DNA of 64,000 bases from Asterias rubens (Eukaryota > Echinodermata > Asteroidea > Forcipulatida > Asteriidae), in the NCBI RefSeq assembly GCF_902459465.1, contig NC_047066.1, forward strand, positions 8,683,047 to 8,747,046, given 5' to 3'. Position numbers and translations under genes: made by a program. This document shows, in pieces, positions 33,995 to 46,211 of the stretch (the first letter of the stretch is position 1; each line of letters starts with the position of its first letter). The notes under the pieces are model-generated. The model saw only the letters and a list, made by a program, of their open reading frames with translations. It made no database searches and was not told the DNA's origin.

Positions 33995-36900
33995 ATGTGG
34001 CAGACGACACCCCAAAGAATGTGTCTCGTTTTGTTGGCCATCTTGACTGTTGGACAATGGACAAACTGGTACTCAGCGTCAGCTCAAAAAATTATCCCAG
34101 TTGAGTTGCAGACAGAGTATGTGAGGTCACAAATAAGGATGCACTTCTGTGCCGATGGCGGGTAATCATCTTAATTGTTCTTATATCCCATATTGGCGAT
34201 ATAGACCAAACATAGTTCCATTTTTTTATGACCATAATACTAGCCATGATGGGGAGTCAATAGTTTCAATTTGATTTTAAAAACATTACGAATAAATTAA
34301 GTGTTGTTTGTAAAACAAATACCTTCTTAACTTCGCTGGAAAAATGACCAATAATGCATTTATTCACACGATAATATTACGGTTGTTACTTGTATAACGA
34401 TGAAAACATGTTGAAAATTAATAATTTATAATGTACATAAAATATTATTGCAATGTTTGACACATTGTTTGACAACAGATATGATGTAGGTTTTCTGTCC
34501 TGTTGCACCCGCGTTTAAATGTACGTAGCTGATTGATCAAAATCGAAATATTTACAGTGATATGAACAGTTTTGTTCAGTTTGAGGGAGGGGGGGGGGGA
34601 GCATTTCGCCACTGCCAACGCGTCAACCACCAATCAACAATTTTGAGGTTTTTGTTCTTAAAACATGTTGATGATTTTCAACAGATTTTTAACAATCATG
34701 GCATGACTAAACTTATCCAGTTGTTTATAAAGTTGTCAGTTTGTGTTTTATTGACAGGGATAGATGCTTGCCTAGTGGAGACCTACAGTCTATTTGCTGT
34801 GGAATTAATACACACCAATGTTTCGAAGACATAGGTTTGTTTAGATTTTTTCTCTCTTTAGAACTTCTTGAAATAAACATAAACTTTTCAGCTATTTTTC
34901 CAGCATTTTTTTTAAGTTTTAGATGTTTTTTCCTTTTCATCAGAGTAAATAGAATTATACAAGCAGTTATTATGATAATTTATCTGTCAGCGCCCTCAAC
35001 CGCATGAATTTTGATATTATGAGATTATAATAATATTTTCACGGCACAACGAAAACGTTTTTATTAGACAGTATCGGCACATCTATATTCCTTAAGGGAG
35101 GGTGTACCATAAGTAATTACTAACAAAAAACAATAACCATAAAACTTGTTAAGATACACTGCAGCTGTTGATAATGTGTAACATGTTGGGAAACATTTCC
35201 CTCCTCCAGAAATGTGGTTTTAGAGAAAGGGATTTAAAAGATCGTCAATCTGAGAAACAGTTCTTAGATTGTGTATTTCAGGATTAATCTTTCTTCAGAA
35301 ACGCTACCACCTTTTTGAACGAAATGTTTACAGTTTTATTGTAAATCAATATTATTTACATTTATGGATTTAACGAATCGATCAGTAACAACCACCCCTT
35401 GCCCTTAAACTTAAACACCCACCCACTTGCCCTTAAAGACGTAACATTCATCTATTTTCGAGGTAAAAATACCAAACTAACAATAGGACCCCCTCAAACA
35501 AATTATTGTTGTGCACCTAGGCGTGTTCGGTTAGCATTCGATTTTGTTCGTCAGGTCGCATTAAAAGTATTTTCGCATTCGTGTTATTGCAGAACATCCC
35601 ATGTGTATGGAAGCTGACCAAGTTTATGTTTGCGGTTATCGAGATGCCATCGTGTGTCGGTATCAGGACAGTAGAGGTTCATGCATTTACTCCAACTCGT
35701 CCTCTATTCAACCTCTTTGCTCGTGTAATGAAAATGGCAGCTGGCCAACCTCTGGTGCACAGGCGTCTCAAATCAGAGGGTATGTATTTTGTTGTTCATA
35801 AAGAAAATTACACGTGGCCGGTATCTGATGCACATGCGTCTCAAATAAGAAGGTACGTACTTTGAGGTTGGATAAAACCAATATTCTAATATAAAAAGCA
35901 AATTCGCATTTCGATTTTACCTTTGGAAAACTCACTTATTCCAAATGCTTCCCCGATGTTCGTTTATGGCGGTTTTGAACAAGAATGGCTCCAGCAAAAG
36001 GTTGCACTGGAGATTGACTGATCTCTAGTAGACGCCTTCAACGATTTACAACACGCTGCGCTCTCAAACTCACAGGTCAGTTTTTAACTGGATTCGAGGT
36101 CACCGTGACCAACCATGAGGCCAGACTCATTTCTGGGCCAGGCTCAAACGAGAACCGGTTTTAATATTGCGTCATTTTGACCCCAAACACGAGTAATTTT
36201 GACACACCCCGGGTCATATTAATATGACACACTAAGGTCATGTTCGCGCCACACTATTCTTATGCGAGTGTATTCAAATGCTATGCGCAATTAGGTTCTA
36301 CTCTTGTTTTCATAGTATTGTTTAATTAATTCATCATATACAAATTATCAGTTTGAACCCAGATTGTATCAAACCAGCCAATATACTTTTAAGTGTTTTA
36401 ATATTAATTTTTGTTTTTGTTTTATGATGAAACAGAAGTTGCATCAACTGTAACCGTCGCTCCCCAAAAGCCAGGCAGTGTGGAGGTAAACATTACATCC
36501 ATTGTTTTAGGAGCCATCTTGGGTGATGTTGGTGAAACGCAGAAGGAACCAGACACCCCCGATGAAAGTAACAACGTGAGCATGGTTAATATTTTGTATG
36601 TTGTCTATTTTTAAATATCACAATATATAATCTTAAAACAAACATTCATGGGGTGGGTCAGAGCAACTTCCCCCCACATTACAAACAAGTTTTGGATCAT
36701 GCTAAATTGACTGCTAAAGCTATCCGGTGGTGACACTGATTGTACATCACACATTGCAAGTTTCTTTGAAAGCACTTATATGCAGTGTAGCAGAATTTGA
36801 AAGTATTTGCAGTGTGTGATGTCCCTTCAGGGCCACCTTTGTATTGTTTCCACAACAACTAAAGCTAAAACTGGAATCTTGAAAAAGTGAAGGGAGCGTA

Positions 36901-37804
36901 GGATAGAACAGCATTAACCTTAATTTAATGACTCAACGCAACCTACAAACAAAACTATCAAATAAGAAATCAATAGCTTCCAAACAAACAAGAAACCCGC
37001 CATTTTACTTTGACACCCTTGTGATGTGTTTCAGCAGTCTTGCCTTCACCATGCACATAGGCCTATACAAACTATAATACTTTTAGCTGAGTTGATCGAC
37101 AGCCAAGAACGTAGCTAAAGTGAAGATACTTCGCGAACAGCAAGTGAGACAGCAAATAAAACCTGTGATTTCTTATCGCAATCCCATTTCACATAAACCA
37201 CTTACTTACAGTTTGGAAACAATTTATATAATCATGTCGATTTTTGATACAGGAATCCCACAAACTCCGCTGCCAATTCAGCTGGTAAGTATTTTATTTG
37301 ACGATGATATTTCCAAGAAAAAAACAAAGTTATAATAGGAGTAACCCTCAACATTTGTGCGTCATCCTCTTATATTATAACAATTTTCCCCTTACAGCCC
37401 CCGATTCGCGGATACCTGTTCCTACATTGGTTCCAAGAGGTGGCGACTACGCATATGCTGACGTCACTCCAACGGATCACGAAACTGCCGCACATGAAGA
37501 TGCCGTTAACCACACCTATGGTAATGTCAAATCTATAAAACAGAAAAGAGGTCTTTCTCGGTTCGTAAAACACAAGCAACGTTCACCAGGGATGCCCAAC
37601 CAGCCACCCGGGGGAAGCGATCGCATAGCCCCGGAGCTGCCGACCAAAGATACCACACAGGTCTTGTACGAGATTCCGGACATAAAAGCCACGACTAAAG
37701 CAACGGGCATCGCGACCGTTGGAGCTAATAATGAGGTCTTTGGGGAAGGAGGCCTACCCGGGTGGGAGGAAATCATAGAGCATACTTATTTCGAAAGAAA
37801 GTGA
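33995..37804 (+). pseudogene. Gene C: broken Cys-rich receptor, close paralog of D
   Basis: Exons matching D are 33995-34161, 34758-34834, 35593-35779, 36436-36575, 37253-37284 and 37398-37804. Exons 1-3, 5 and 6 and their splice sites are intact, and exon 6 has a full tyrosine tail (DYAYADV, HTYGNV, VLYEIPDI). Exon 4 is 140 nt instead of 279. A 107-nt deletion removes the Thr/Ser stalk and shifts frame, and a 32-nt deletion removes most of the TM helix. Read through in phase, translation stops inside exon 4. A partial extra copy of the exon 3 end with a donor sits at 35800-35852. C is most likely a recent pseudogene. A truncated soluble ectodomain ending in a short frameshifted tail cannot be excluded. 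Confidence 0.8.
35800..35852 (+). pseudogene. Partial duplicate of the gene C exon 3 end
   Basis: About 50 bases ('aaagaaaat..acgtggccg..tctgatgcaca') repeat the 3' end of exon 3, including an AG|GTACGT donor, 73 bases after the true exon end. There is no acceptor or upstream half. Confidence 0.65.
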
Positions 37805-37833
37805 TCTCTGGATTTGTCTTATACATTAGGAAT

Positions 37834-37839
37834 AATAAA
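37834..37839 (+). terminator. Poly(A) signal after gene C
   Basis: AATAAA lies 30 nt after the stop of exon 6. The same signal is present after gene D. Confidence 0.5.
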
Positions 37840-40042
37840 GGTATAAGAAAGGTTGTAAAGGTATACTGTGTCTACCTTCCTACTGATTGATATGTTTCGG
37901 GGTATAGGTGGTATAGTCGCAGCCTTATAGGCATTTTTTTAACATAAATATACTTGTGTTTTTGGTTGTTACACAGTATTTTGTTTTTGGGAAGGAACTA
38001 TTTATAATTGTCTGTTAAAATAACAAAAGTATTTTTCTTAGAACTTAAATAATTCAATCCATTCATACATTTCTTTTAAATGAACAATGAAATCAAAAGA
38101 AACGAAACCCCTGTTTCAGAATTATTTTATGTTATATACTTGTGTAAAGTTTTTTTTCTCCTTTTTTTCATAAAACTAAATGAAACTGCATAATGTGTAA
38201 CTTTGTATTTTTTTGTTTACATATTAATTTAGTGCAAGTTTAATGTCAGTCTCAATTATGAATCGTAGTTATCAAAACGGACATTGCAATTTGAAGCTTA
38301 GTTAAAACCTATTAGGTATAACTACACACCAAGTGCTTCACAAACTAACGATGCCAACCCTTCCGAAATTACATATTATGGTGTAATTGTTGGGAACATC
38401 CTTTTTGAAGAGTCTTTGGTTATACATTTTCACACTTGTTAGCACAGGCAAACTAAATACCAATACCTATTTATGTGGGTAAAAGCTACCCCTGCGTATG
38501 AGTGTCAAATGTATTATACATGATTGGCAGAGCTGACAATGGTCGTAGACGGTTTTCATGTTTTGTGATCAACCGAAAAAATACGTGAAATAAAAAGCCT
38601 GTAGAAGTTTAGACTTATGTTGTGTGATTCAGGAGAAAATAATGAGTGAATGCATTCGCTTAGTTTTAACAACTGAAATCAGCTGCGGTCTTTTAGGTTT
38701 TCGGATACAGTTTTCTCGAATAAAGAATCAATTTCAGAAATATTTTTTTTTTTTAAGATAAAAGGGTTCTTGTGTGAACTTTATAATTGGTACAAGCTTT
38801 AAGAATTAAACTAAGCAACAGTGCTTGTGTTTTTTAATAATACCCTTAAGCAAGATATCCCCCAGAGTTAGCAAAAAAATGAACGGACAGTAGGTGGAGG
38901 AGGGGGTTTAGAATATCCAGTAATTTCGAAGCCATTGTCTTGGACTCTGGGAACTCCTGCTGGTGTTTAAAGGGCTGTATAGAATGTGTAAAACAAACAC
39001 TTATTGCGATTCGTACGAATGTCCTAATTTCCAAGAAACAATAAACAAGACAATATTGCTTATAAGTGTAACTTAATTTTGGATTTAAAGTGCGTGCTGT
39101 CTGCTCCGTGACCGTAGTTCTGTACGTAGGCATCATACCGATCAGGTATCCAAACGTAGTGCACGGGGCCAGACTACACATTTTCTCTTCAAGTATCGCG
39201 CCTCAATTGACGTCACGAACAGCGCCGTCTCGGGTCGGGCCTACTTTTAAGTTTGTAAATAAAAGGGAAACTAATTTTTTAGAACCTTAGTTAACTGTTT
39301 CTTTATCAAAACACACATTTAAGTGACAAAAGCTTTATTTTGACAAAATACCACTTCCAGGCGACTTTAAAAACAAGATACATGCAAATCAATGCGATCA
39401 CCCCGAAGGGATACACAACATAAAAACAAATTTCTTACTACAAAAACGCAACAGCTAATTTCATTTGTTAAAACCAATAGTTTAACAATTGTATTTGTAT
39501 ATCATCTAAACTGCAAATGAAATCGAATGGGGGTTACGACTGAATTGAAGGGGGAAACATCGTATGAATGCATGGGATAAATGGGCCTTTCTGCCGAAAA
39601 TGACAAGTAAAACTTATGAGGCGTCCTAAACGTAGTTGGAAGATCAGATGAAGATAACTAATTTTGAGTCAATTAGTTTAATAAAGTAGTTTAATAAAGC
39701 AAACCATGGCACCGTACACGCCAGCTATAGGACTTACTATTGAGTGTAGAAAATCGGCTGGGACTAGGGCCTACTACTTTCGGCATAGTGGATCGCTTTT
39801 AACTTCGCAACACCGCAGAGTGAGTGATATGAGTTCCTTATATAGGTCTCAACGTTTCGACAAGCTTGCTCTATAGTCAAGTATCGTGCTTCTTTGCAAA
39901 GTCATGAGTGAATTGTATAGGTTTGTTGTCTAGCAGTTGTTTGTTGTTGAGTGAACTTTTTAAATTCAAACTTCCTTGTTCACTGAGTATATTAAGTTGA
40001 TAGAAAGTATAGTATTGAAAGATAGTATAGAAAGTCCGAAAG
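37840..40042. other. Gene C 3' flank, no gene seen
   Basis: The stretch is AT-rich and matches 46212-48249 after gene D, with indels. Small open frames, such as that on the minus strand at 38846-39181, show no domain, start context or conservation in the D copy. Confidence 0.5.
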
Positions 40043-40430
40043 TTAAAGACACTGGACACTATTGGCAACTGTCAAAGACCAGTCTTCTCACTTGGTGTAT
40101 CTCAACATGTGCATAAAATAACAAACTTGTGAAAGTTTGAGCTCAATCGGTCGTCGAAGTTGCGAGATAATAGTGAAAGAAAACACTTCCCTGTCACAAT
40201 GAAGTTGTGTGCTTTCAGATGTTTGATTTCGAGACCTCAAATTTTAAATCTGAGGTCTCGAAATCAAATTCGTGAAAAATTACTTCTTTCTCGAAAAGCA
40301 CGTTAGTTCAGAGGGAGTCGTTTCTCACAATGTTTTATACTATCAACCTCTTATCATTACTTATTACCAAGAAAGGTTTTAGGCTAATAATTATTTTGAG
40401 TAATTACCAATAGTGTCCGCTGCCTTTAAA
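40043..40430 (+). repeat. GGACAC-family repeat opening unit D
   Basis: A full-length copy ('agacactggacactattgg' to 'tagtgtccgctgccttta') with intact inner palindrome 'gatttcgagacctcaaat / ctgaggtctcgaaatc'. Confidence 0.8.
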
Positions 40431-41368
40431 TCCGAAGTGGAGATGGAGGTTGAGTTTGTAAACAGTTCCCATCATGAACATCGCGTAAATTAATCTTACA
40501 AAACCTGGTGTGCTCAACCATTGTGCTCAGTGAAGTGTGACGATGTATTTATTGTATTATGCTTTCACTTCAGCATAGTCACGTCAAAAGTTAGTATTGT
40601 CCATCTCACCGTCACTGCACTCCGCTAGTGTTGTTATGAGTCATATTATTATTACCGGGTCATCATAACCGTCCCACCATAGATGGTCACACAAGGAAAC
40701 GTACGAAGATCGTGAAGTATACAGGAGTAATCAGTTTTCGTTCGTATTTCTTCTACGGACTTCGTGAATTAGCCGATCATTGCAGAGCACGGAAAGAGAC
40801 TTTTGTTTTATGTTCAACATCACCGCCAGTTTGGCTGATTTAAATGAAGTAGTTATGACAGCATGGAGGAAGGAATGATGACAGGGAAGTAATAATAGCA
40901 CAGCAGCATCTGGTGCTTACTACTGTAAACTGGTCGAAACGTTGGTGATAATGTGCAATTTTACGCCAAACCTAACATACTCATTTGCAAGTAGACTGGC
41001 TCAGCATTGCCCTGGGTTACGTTGGCTATGAGTGATCGACCATTACGCAGGGTCGTGTATAGAGTGACATGATTACGAAGTTTCTTCGTCGTTTGTTTGA
41101 TGCAAAGTTTTATGAATGCACAGATTTATGTATGCAATGTTTTATGTTTACAAGGTGAAAGTTGTATTTTCTCCGTCAGCTATATTTATTTCACAGCACT
41201 GTTGTTTTTCGTATGGTGTAAAAATACACAATGACCACATGAAGCTTACTAGTTGCAGTTCATCAATGATAATTGGATCTCGACCACTTGAGCGTGACAA
41301 TTTAACAAAGTAGGGCCTAAAAGAAAACGGAAAACAGCTTATACAATGTTGAAAACAATAACCCCCAA

Positions 41369-41517
41369 ATGTGCCTGGTTTTAATTGCCAACCTGACCGT
41401 TGGACCATGGACAAACTGGAACTCTGCGTCAGCTCAAAACATTAGTCTACCCCCAGTGGAATTACAAGTAACATACGTGGTGACACAAATAAGGATGCAC
41501 TTTTGTGACAACGGAAG
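41369..41517 (+). CDS. Alternative first coding exon of gene D (signal peptide type E)
   Basis: It encodes MCLVLIANLTVG, then WTNWNSASAQ, ...IRMHFCDNG, and ends AG|GTATT in the phase needed to join D exon 2 at 42923. It resembles the gene E first exon more than the usual D first exon. The ancestral ATG at 41346 is now out of frame by a small indel and would make a 12-codon overlapping uORF, so translation would have to start at 41369. Either this is an alternative 5' exon of D or a leftover from a lost gene. Confidence 0.5.
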
Positions 41518-42158
41518 GTATTATTCTCGTTTGTTCATATCCTATTGTTGGTATAGGCGTATCACTTAGCTTAACTTATCTTAACTTAAATGCTCAGTAT
41601 AGCCAAGAAAACATTAAAATGCAGTATAAAATACATGAGCAAAATTAGCATTATGGTTTTCACATACACAACAGTTCAAAAGGAAGCAGAAATTTAGTGA
41701 AAAAATGCAATACATGTACAAACATTCATTTTACAATAAAGTAAAAATAACAAGCGTCAGGCGGACCCAGATGAAATCAAATGACTGTACTTTGATGCTT
41801 GATGAACATGCATGGATGGGAGTCGATTTTCTGTAAACACTGTATTGCAAAAAAAATGAACTGTTATTTGGGCATACAAAAATAAATTAAAAACACGCAC
41901 AAAAATGCAAGTTTAGATCGCAGCCAGTTTCGATCAAAAGATGCTTGTTGTTGCAAAACAAAACATTTGACACATTACGGTGTTGAGGGACACTGTGATC
42001 ACAAAGGAAGCTCGTTTTCAAAACTTGTTGAAAACTACCAGCTGCAGTTCATCAATATGACAATTGATGAAACCTAACTTGGATCTTGACGACTCGATAG
42101 TGACAATAAATTGAACAATTTTAAGTAAACGAAAACGTAAAACAACTGGTAAACCATC

Positions 42159-45100
42159 ATGTGGCAGACGATACCTCAAAGAATGTGTCTCGTTTTGTTG
42201 GCCATCTTGACTGTTGGACAATGGACAAACTGGTACTCAGCGTCGGCTCAAAGCCATCTCCCAATTGAGTTGCAGGGAGAGTATGTGAGGTCACAAATAA
42301 GGATGCACTTCTGTGCCGATGGCGGGTAATCATCTTCATTATTCTTATATCCCATATTGGCGATATAGACCAAACATAGTTCCATTTTTTTATGACCAAA
42401 ATACTAGCCATGATGGGGAGTCAATAGTTTCAATTTGATTTTAAAAACATTACGAATAAATTAAGTGTTGTTTCAAACAAATACCTCCTTAACTTCGCTG
42501 GAAAAATGACCAATAATGCATTTATTCACACGATAATATTATGGTTGTTACTTGTATAACGATGAAAACATGTTGAAAATTAATAATTTATAATGTACAT
42601 AACATATTATTGCATTGTTTGACACATTTTTTGACAACAGATATGATGTAGGTTTTCTTTGTCCTGTTGCACCCGCGTTTAAATGTACGTAGCTGATTGA
42701 TCAAAATCGAAATATTTACAGTGATATGAACAGTTTTGTTCAGTTTGAGGGAGGGGGGGGGGGGAGCATTTCGCCACTGCCAACGCGTCAACCACCAATC
42801 AACAATTTTGAGGTTTTTGTTCTTAAAACATGTTGATGATTTTCAACAGATTTTTAACAATCATGGCATGACTAAACTTATCCAGTTGTTTATAAAGTTG
42901 TCAGTTTGTGTTTTATTGACAGGGATAGATGCTTGCCTAGTGGAGACCTACAGTCTATTTGCTGTGGAATTAATACACACCAATGTTTCGCAGACATAGG
43001 TTTGTTTAGATTTTTTCTCTCTTTAGAACTTCTTGAAATAAACATAAACTTTTCAGCTATTTTTCCAGCATTTTTTTTAAGTTTTTGATGTTTTTTTCCT
43101 TTTCATCAGAGTAAATAGAATTATACAAGCAGTCATTATGATAATTTATCTGTCAGCGCCCTCAACCGCATGAATTTTGATATTATGAGATTATAATAAT
43201 ATTTTCACGGCACAACGAAAATGTTTTTATTAGACAGTATCGGCACATCTATATTCCTTAAGGGAGGGTGTACCATAAGTAATTACTAACAAAAAACAAT
43301 AACCATAAAACTTGTTAAGATACACTGCAGCTGTTGATAATGTGTAACATGTTGGGAAACATTTCCCTCCTCCAGAAATGTGGTTTTAGAGAAAGGGATT
43401 TAAAAGATCGTCAATCTGAGAAACAGTTCTTAGATTGTGTATTTCAGGATTAATCTTTCTTCAGAAACGCTATCACCTTTTTGAACGAAATGTTTACAGT
43501 TTTATTGTAAATCAATATTATTTACATTTATGGATTTAACGAATCGATCAGTAACAACCACCCATTCCCCTTAAACACCCGCAAGACGTAACATTCATCT
43601 ATTTTCGAGGTAAAAATACCAAACTAACAATAGGACCCCCTCAAACAAATTATTGTTGTGCACCTAGGCGTGTTCGGTTAGCATTTGATTTTGTTCGTCA
43701 GGTCGCATTAAAAGTATTTTCGCATTCGTGTTATTGCAGAACATCCCATGTGTATGGAAGATGGCCAAGTTTATGTTTGCGGTTATCGAGATGCCATCGT
43801 GTGTCAGTATGAAGACCGTAGAGGTTCATGCATTTACTCCAACTCGTCCTCTATTCAACCTCTGTGCGTGTGTAAAGAAAATGGCGTCTGGCCAGCGTCT
43901 GACGCACAGGCGTCTCAAATCAGAAGGTATGGAATTTGACGTTGGATAAAACCAATATTCTTAGATAAAAAGCAAATTCGCATTTCGATTTTCACTTTGG
44001 AAAAATGATTTGTACCAAATGCTTCCCTGATGTTCGTTTACTGCGGTGCTGAACAAGAAAAAAGATTACACGGGAGATTGACTGATCTCTACTGTTAGAC
44101 GTCTTCAATGATTTACCACAAGCTGCGCTCTCAAACTCACAGGTCAATTTTTAACTGGGTTCGAGGTCACCGTGACCCATGATGAGGCCTGACTCATTTC
44201 TGGGTCAGGCTCAAGCGAGAACCGGTTTAAATCTTGCGTCAGTTTGACCCCAAACTAGACTTGTAGACAAGTCATTAAATAGTATCGTCGCGGTGATAGC
44301 GTTCTGAATCCCTGCGATTCCCGCGGTATTCTCGCGAGACTGCTGGCACCATTTAATGGTCGGCAACCAGTAGTACGCGGAGAACAGTGATCTCGCGAGA
44401 GCACCGCCACAACTCGACTATCTCACCGCGGCAGACCATTGTCCAAACACGAGTGATTTTGACACTCTACCGGGTCATATTCAAATGACAAACAAAGGTC
44501 ATGTTCGCGTCACACTATTCTTATGCGAATGTATTCAAATGCTGTTCGCAATTAGGGCATACTCTTGTTTTCATAGTTTTTTTAAAATAAATTCTTCATA
44601 TACAAATCATCAGTTTGAACCTCGATTGTGTCAAACCAACCGTTATACTTTTTAATATGAAACAGAAGTTGCATGGACATTGAAACCACAGTGGGTTCGC
44701 CAGGCTCGTCCCCAGGGCCACCAACAGTAACCTCTTCAATGAGCGATCAGACAACAGTAATCTCTCCAACGAGTGACCAGACAACTGTAACCATCGCTCC
44801 CCGAAAGCCAGGCAGTGTGGAGGTCAACATTACATCCATTGTTTTAGGAGCCATCTTGGTTATTGTCCTTCTTGTCTTGCTAGCGCTAGTGGTGATGTTG
44901 GTGAAATGCAGAAGGAACCAGACACCCCCAATGAAAGTAACAAAGTGAGAATTGTTAATATTTTGTATGTTGTTTATTTTTTAAATATCACAATATATAA
45001 TCTTAAAACAAACATTCATGGGGTGGGCCAGAGCAACTTCCCCCCCACATTACAAACAAGTTTTGGATCATGCTAAATTGATTGCTAAAGCTATCCGGTG

Positions 45101-46176
45101 GTGACACTGATTGTACATCACACATTGCAAGTTTCTTTGAAAGCACTTATATGCAGTGTAGCAGAATTTGAAAGTATTTGCAGTGTGTGATGTCCCTTCA
45201 GGGCCACCTTTGTATTGTTTCCACAACAACTAAAGCTAAAACCGGAATCTTGAAAAAGTGAAGGGAGCGGAGGATAGAACAGCATTAACCTTAATTTAAT
45301 GACTCAACGCAACCTACAAACAAAACTACCAAATAAGAAATCAATAGCTTCCAAACAAACAAGAAACCCGCCATTTTACTTTGACACCCTTGTGATGTGT
45401 TTCAGCAGTCTTGCCTTCACCATGCACATAGGCCTATACAAACTATAATACTTTTAGCTGAGTTGATCGACAGCCAAGAACGTAGCTAAAGTGAAGATAC
45501 TTCGCGAACAGCAAATGAGACAGCAAATAAAACCTGTGATTTCTTATCGCAATCCCATTTCACATAAACCACTTACTTACAGTTTGGAAACAATTTATAT
45601 AATCATGTCGATTTTTCATACAGGAATCCCACAAACTCCGCTGCCAATTCAGCTGGTAAGTATTTTATATGACGATGATATTTCCAAGAAAAAAACAAAG
45701 TTATAATAGGAGTAACCCTCAACATTTGTGCGTCATCCTCTTATAATTATAACAATTTTCCCCTTACAGCCCCCGATTCGCGGATACCAGTTCCTACATT
45801 GGTTCCAAGAGGTGGCGACTACGCATATGCTGACGTCACTCCAACGGATCACGAAACTGCCGTACATGAAGATGCCGTTAACCACACCTATGGTAATGTC
45901 AAATCTAACAAGCAGAAAAGAGGTCTTTCTCGGTTCGTAGAACACAAGCAACTTTCACCAGGGATGCCCAACCAGCCACCCGGGGGAAGCGATCGCATAG
46001 CCCCGGAGCTGCCGACCAAAGATACCACACAGGTCTTGTACGAGATTCCGGACATAAAAGCCACGACTAAAGCAACGGGCGTCGCGACCATTGGAGCTAA
46101 TAATGAGGTCTGTGGGGAAGGAGGCCTACCCGGTGGGGAGGAAATCATAGAGCATACTTATTTCGAAAGAAAGTGA
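42159..46176 (+). CDS. Gene D: Cys-rich type I receptor with tyrosine tail (382 aa)
   Basis: Exons are 42159-42325, 42923-42999, 43740-43926, 44666-44944, 45624-45655 and 45770-46176, all GT/AG and phase-consistent (1149 nt), with stop TGA at 46174. Exon 1 encodes the signal peptide (MWQTIPQRMCLVLLAILTVG...). The ectodomain has 12 cysteines over exons 1-4, including a CC pair (SICCGINTHQC) and an LCVC. Exon 4 adds a Ser/Thr/Pro stalk (SDQTTV repeats) and the TM (TSIVLGAILVIVLLVLLALV) followed by KCRR. Exon 5 is a 32-nt linker. The tail holds DYAYADV, HTYGNV (YxN) and VLYEIPDI (YxxP). The layout is that of a small cell-surface receptor able to recruit SH2 adaptors (inference). I cannot assign the Cys scaffold to a named domain. 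A poly(A) signal follows the stop by 30 nt. Confidence 0.85.
44256..44448. mobile_element. 193-bp insertion in gene D intron 3 with CCAAAC target duplication
   Basis: Gene C has uninterrupted 'gaccccaaacacgag' at this site. In D the CCAAAC is duplicated (44250-44255 and 44443-44448) around a GC-rich insert starting TAGACTTGTAGACAAGTC, with internal inverted segments (TCTCGCGAGA pairs). It is a young, non-autonomous element that inserted after the C/D split. Confidence 0.75.
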
Positions 46177-46205
46177 TCTCTAAATTTGTCATATACCTTA
46201 GGAAT

Positions 46206-46211
46206 AATAAA
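46206..46211 (+). terminator. Poly(A) signal of gene D
   Basis: AATAAA lies 30 nt downstream of the TGA stop and is conserved in unit C (37834). It would give a very short 3' UTR. Confidence 0.55.

Larger units (their letters stand above)
32736..40042. repeat. Tandem unit C (matches unit D, 40043-48249)
   Basis: Upstream region, exons, introns and 3' flank align with unit D nearly throughout. Relative to D, unit C lacks about 860 bases spanning D's first alternative exon and the sequence up to its second (junction near 33970). It also has two exon-4 deletions and lacks the 193-bp insertion in intron 3. Confidence 0.8.

Noticed and set aside
36436-36614. Gene C exon 4 frame EVASTVTVAPQKPGSVEV as a functional alternative product
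   Set aside because: It is open only if entered in a different phase from that left by exon 3. The TM core is deleted as well, so I treat it as broken.
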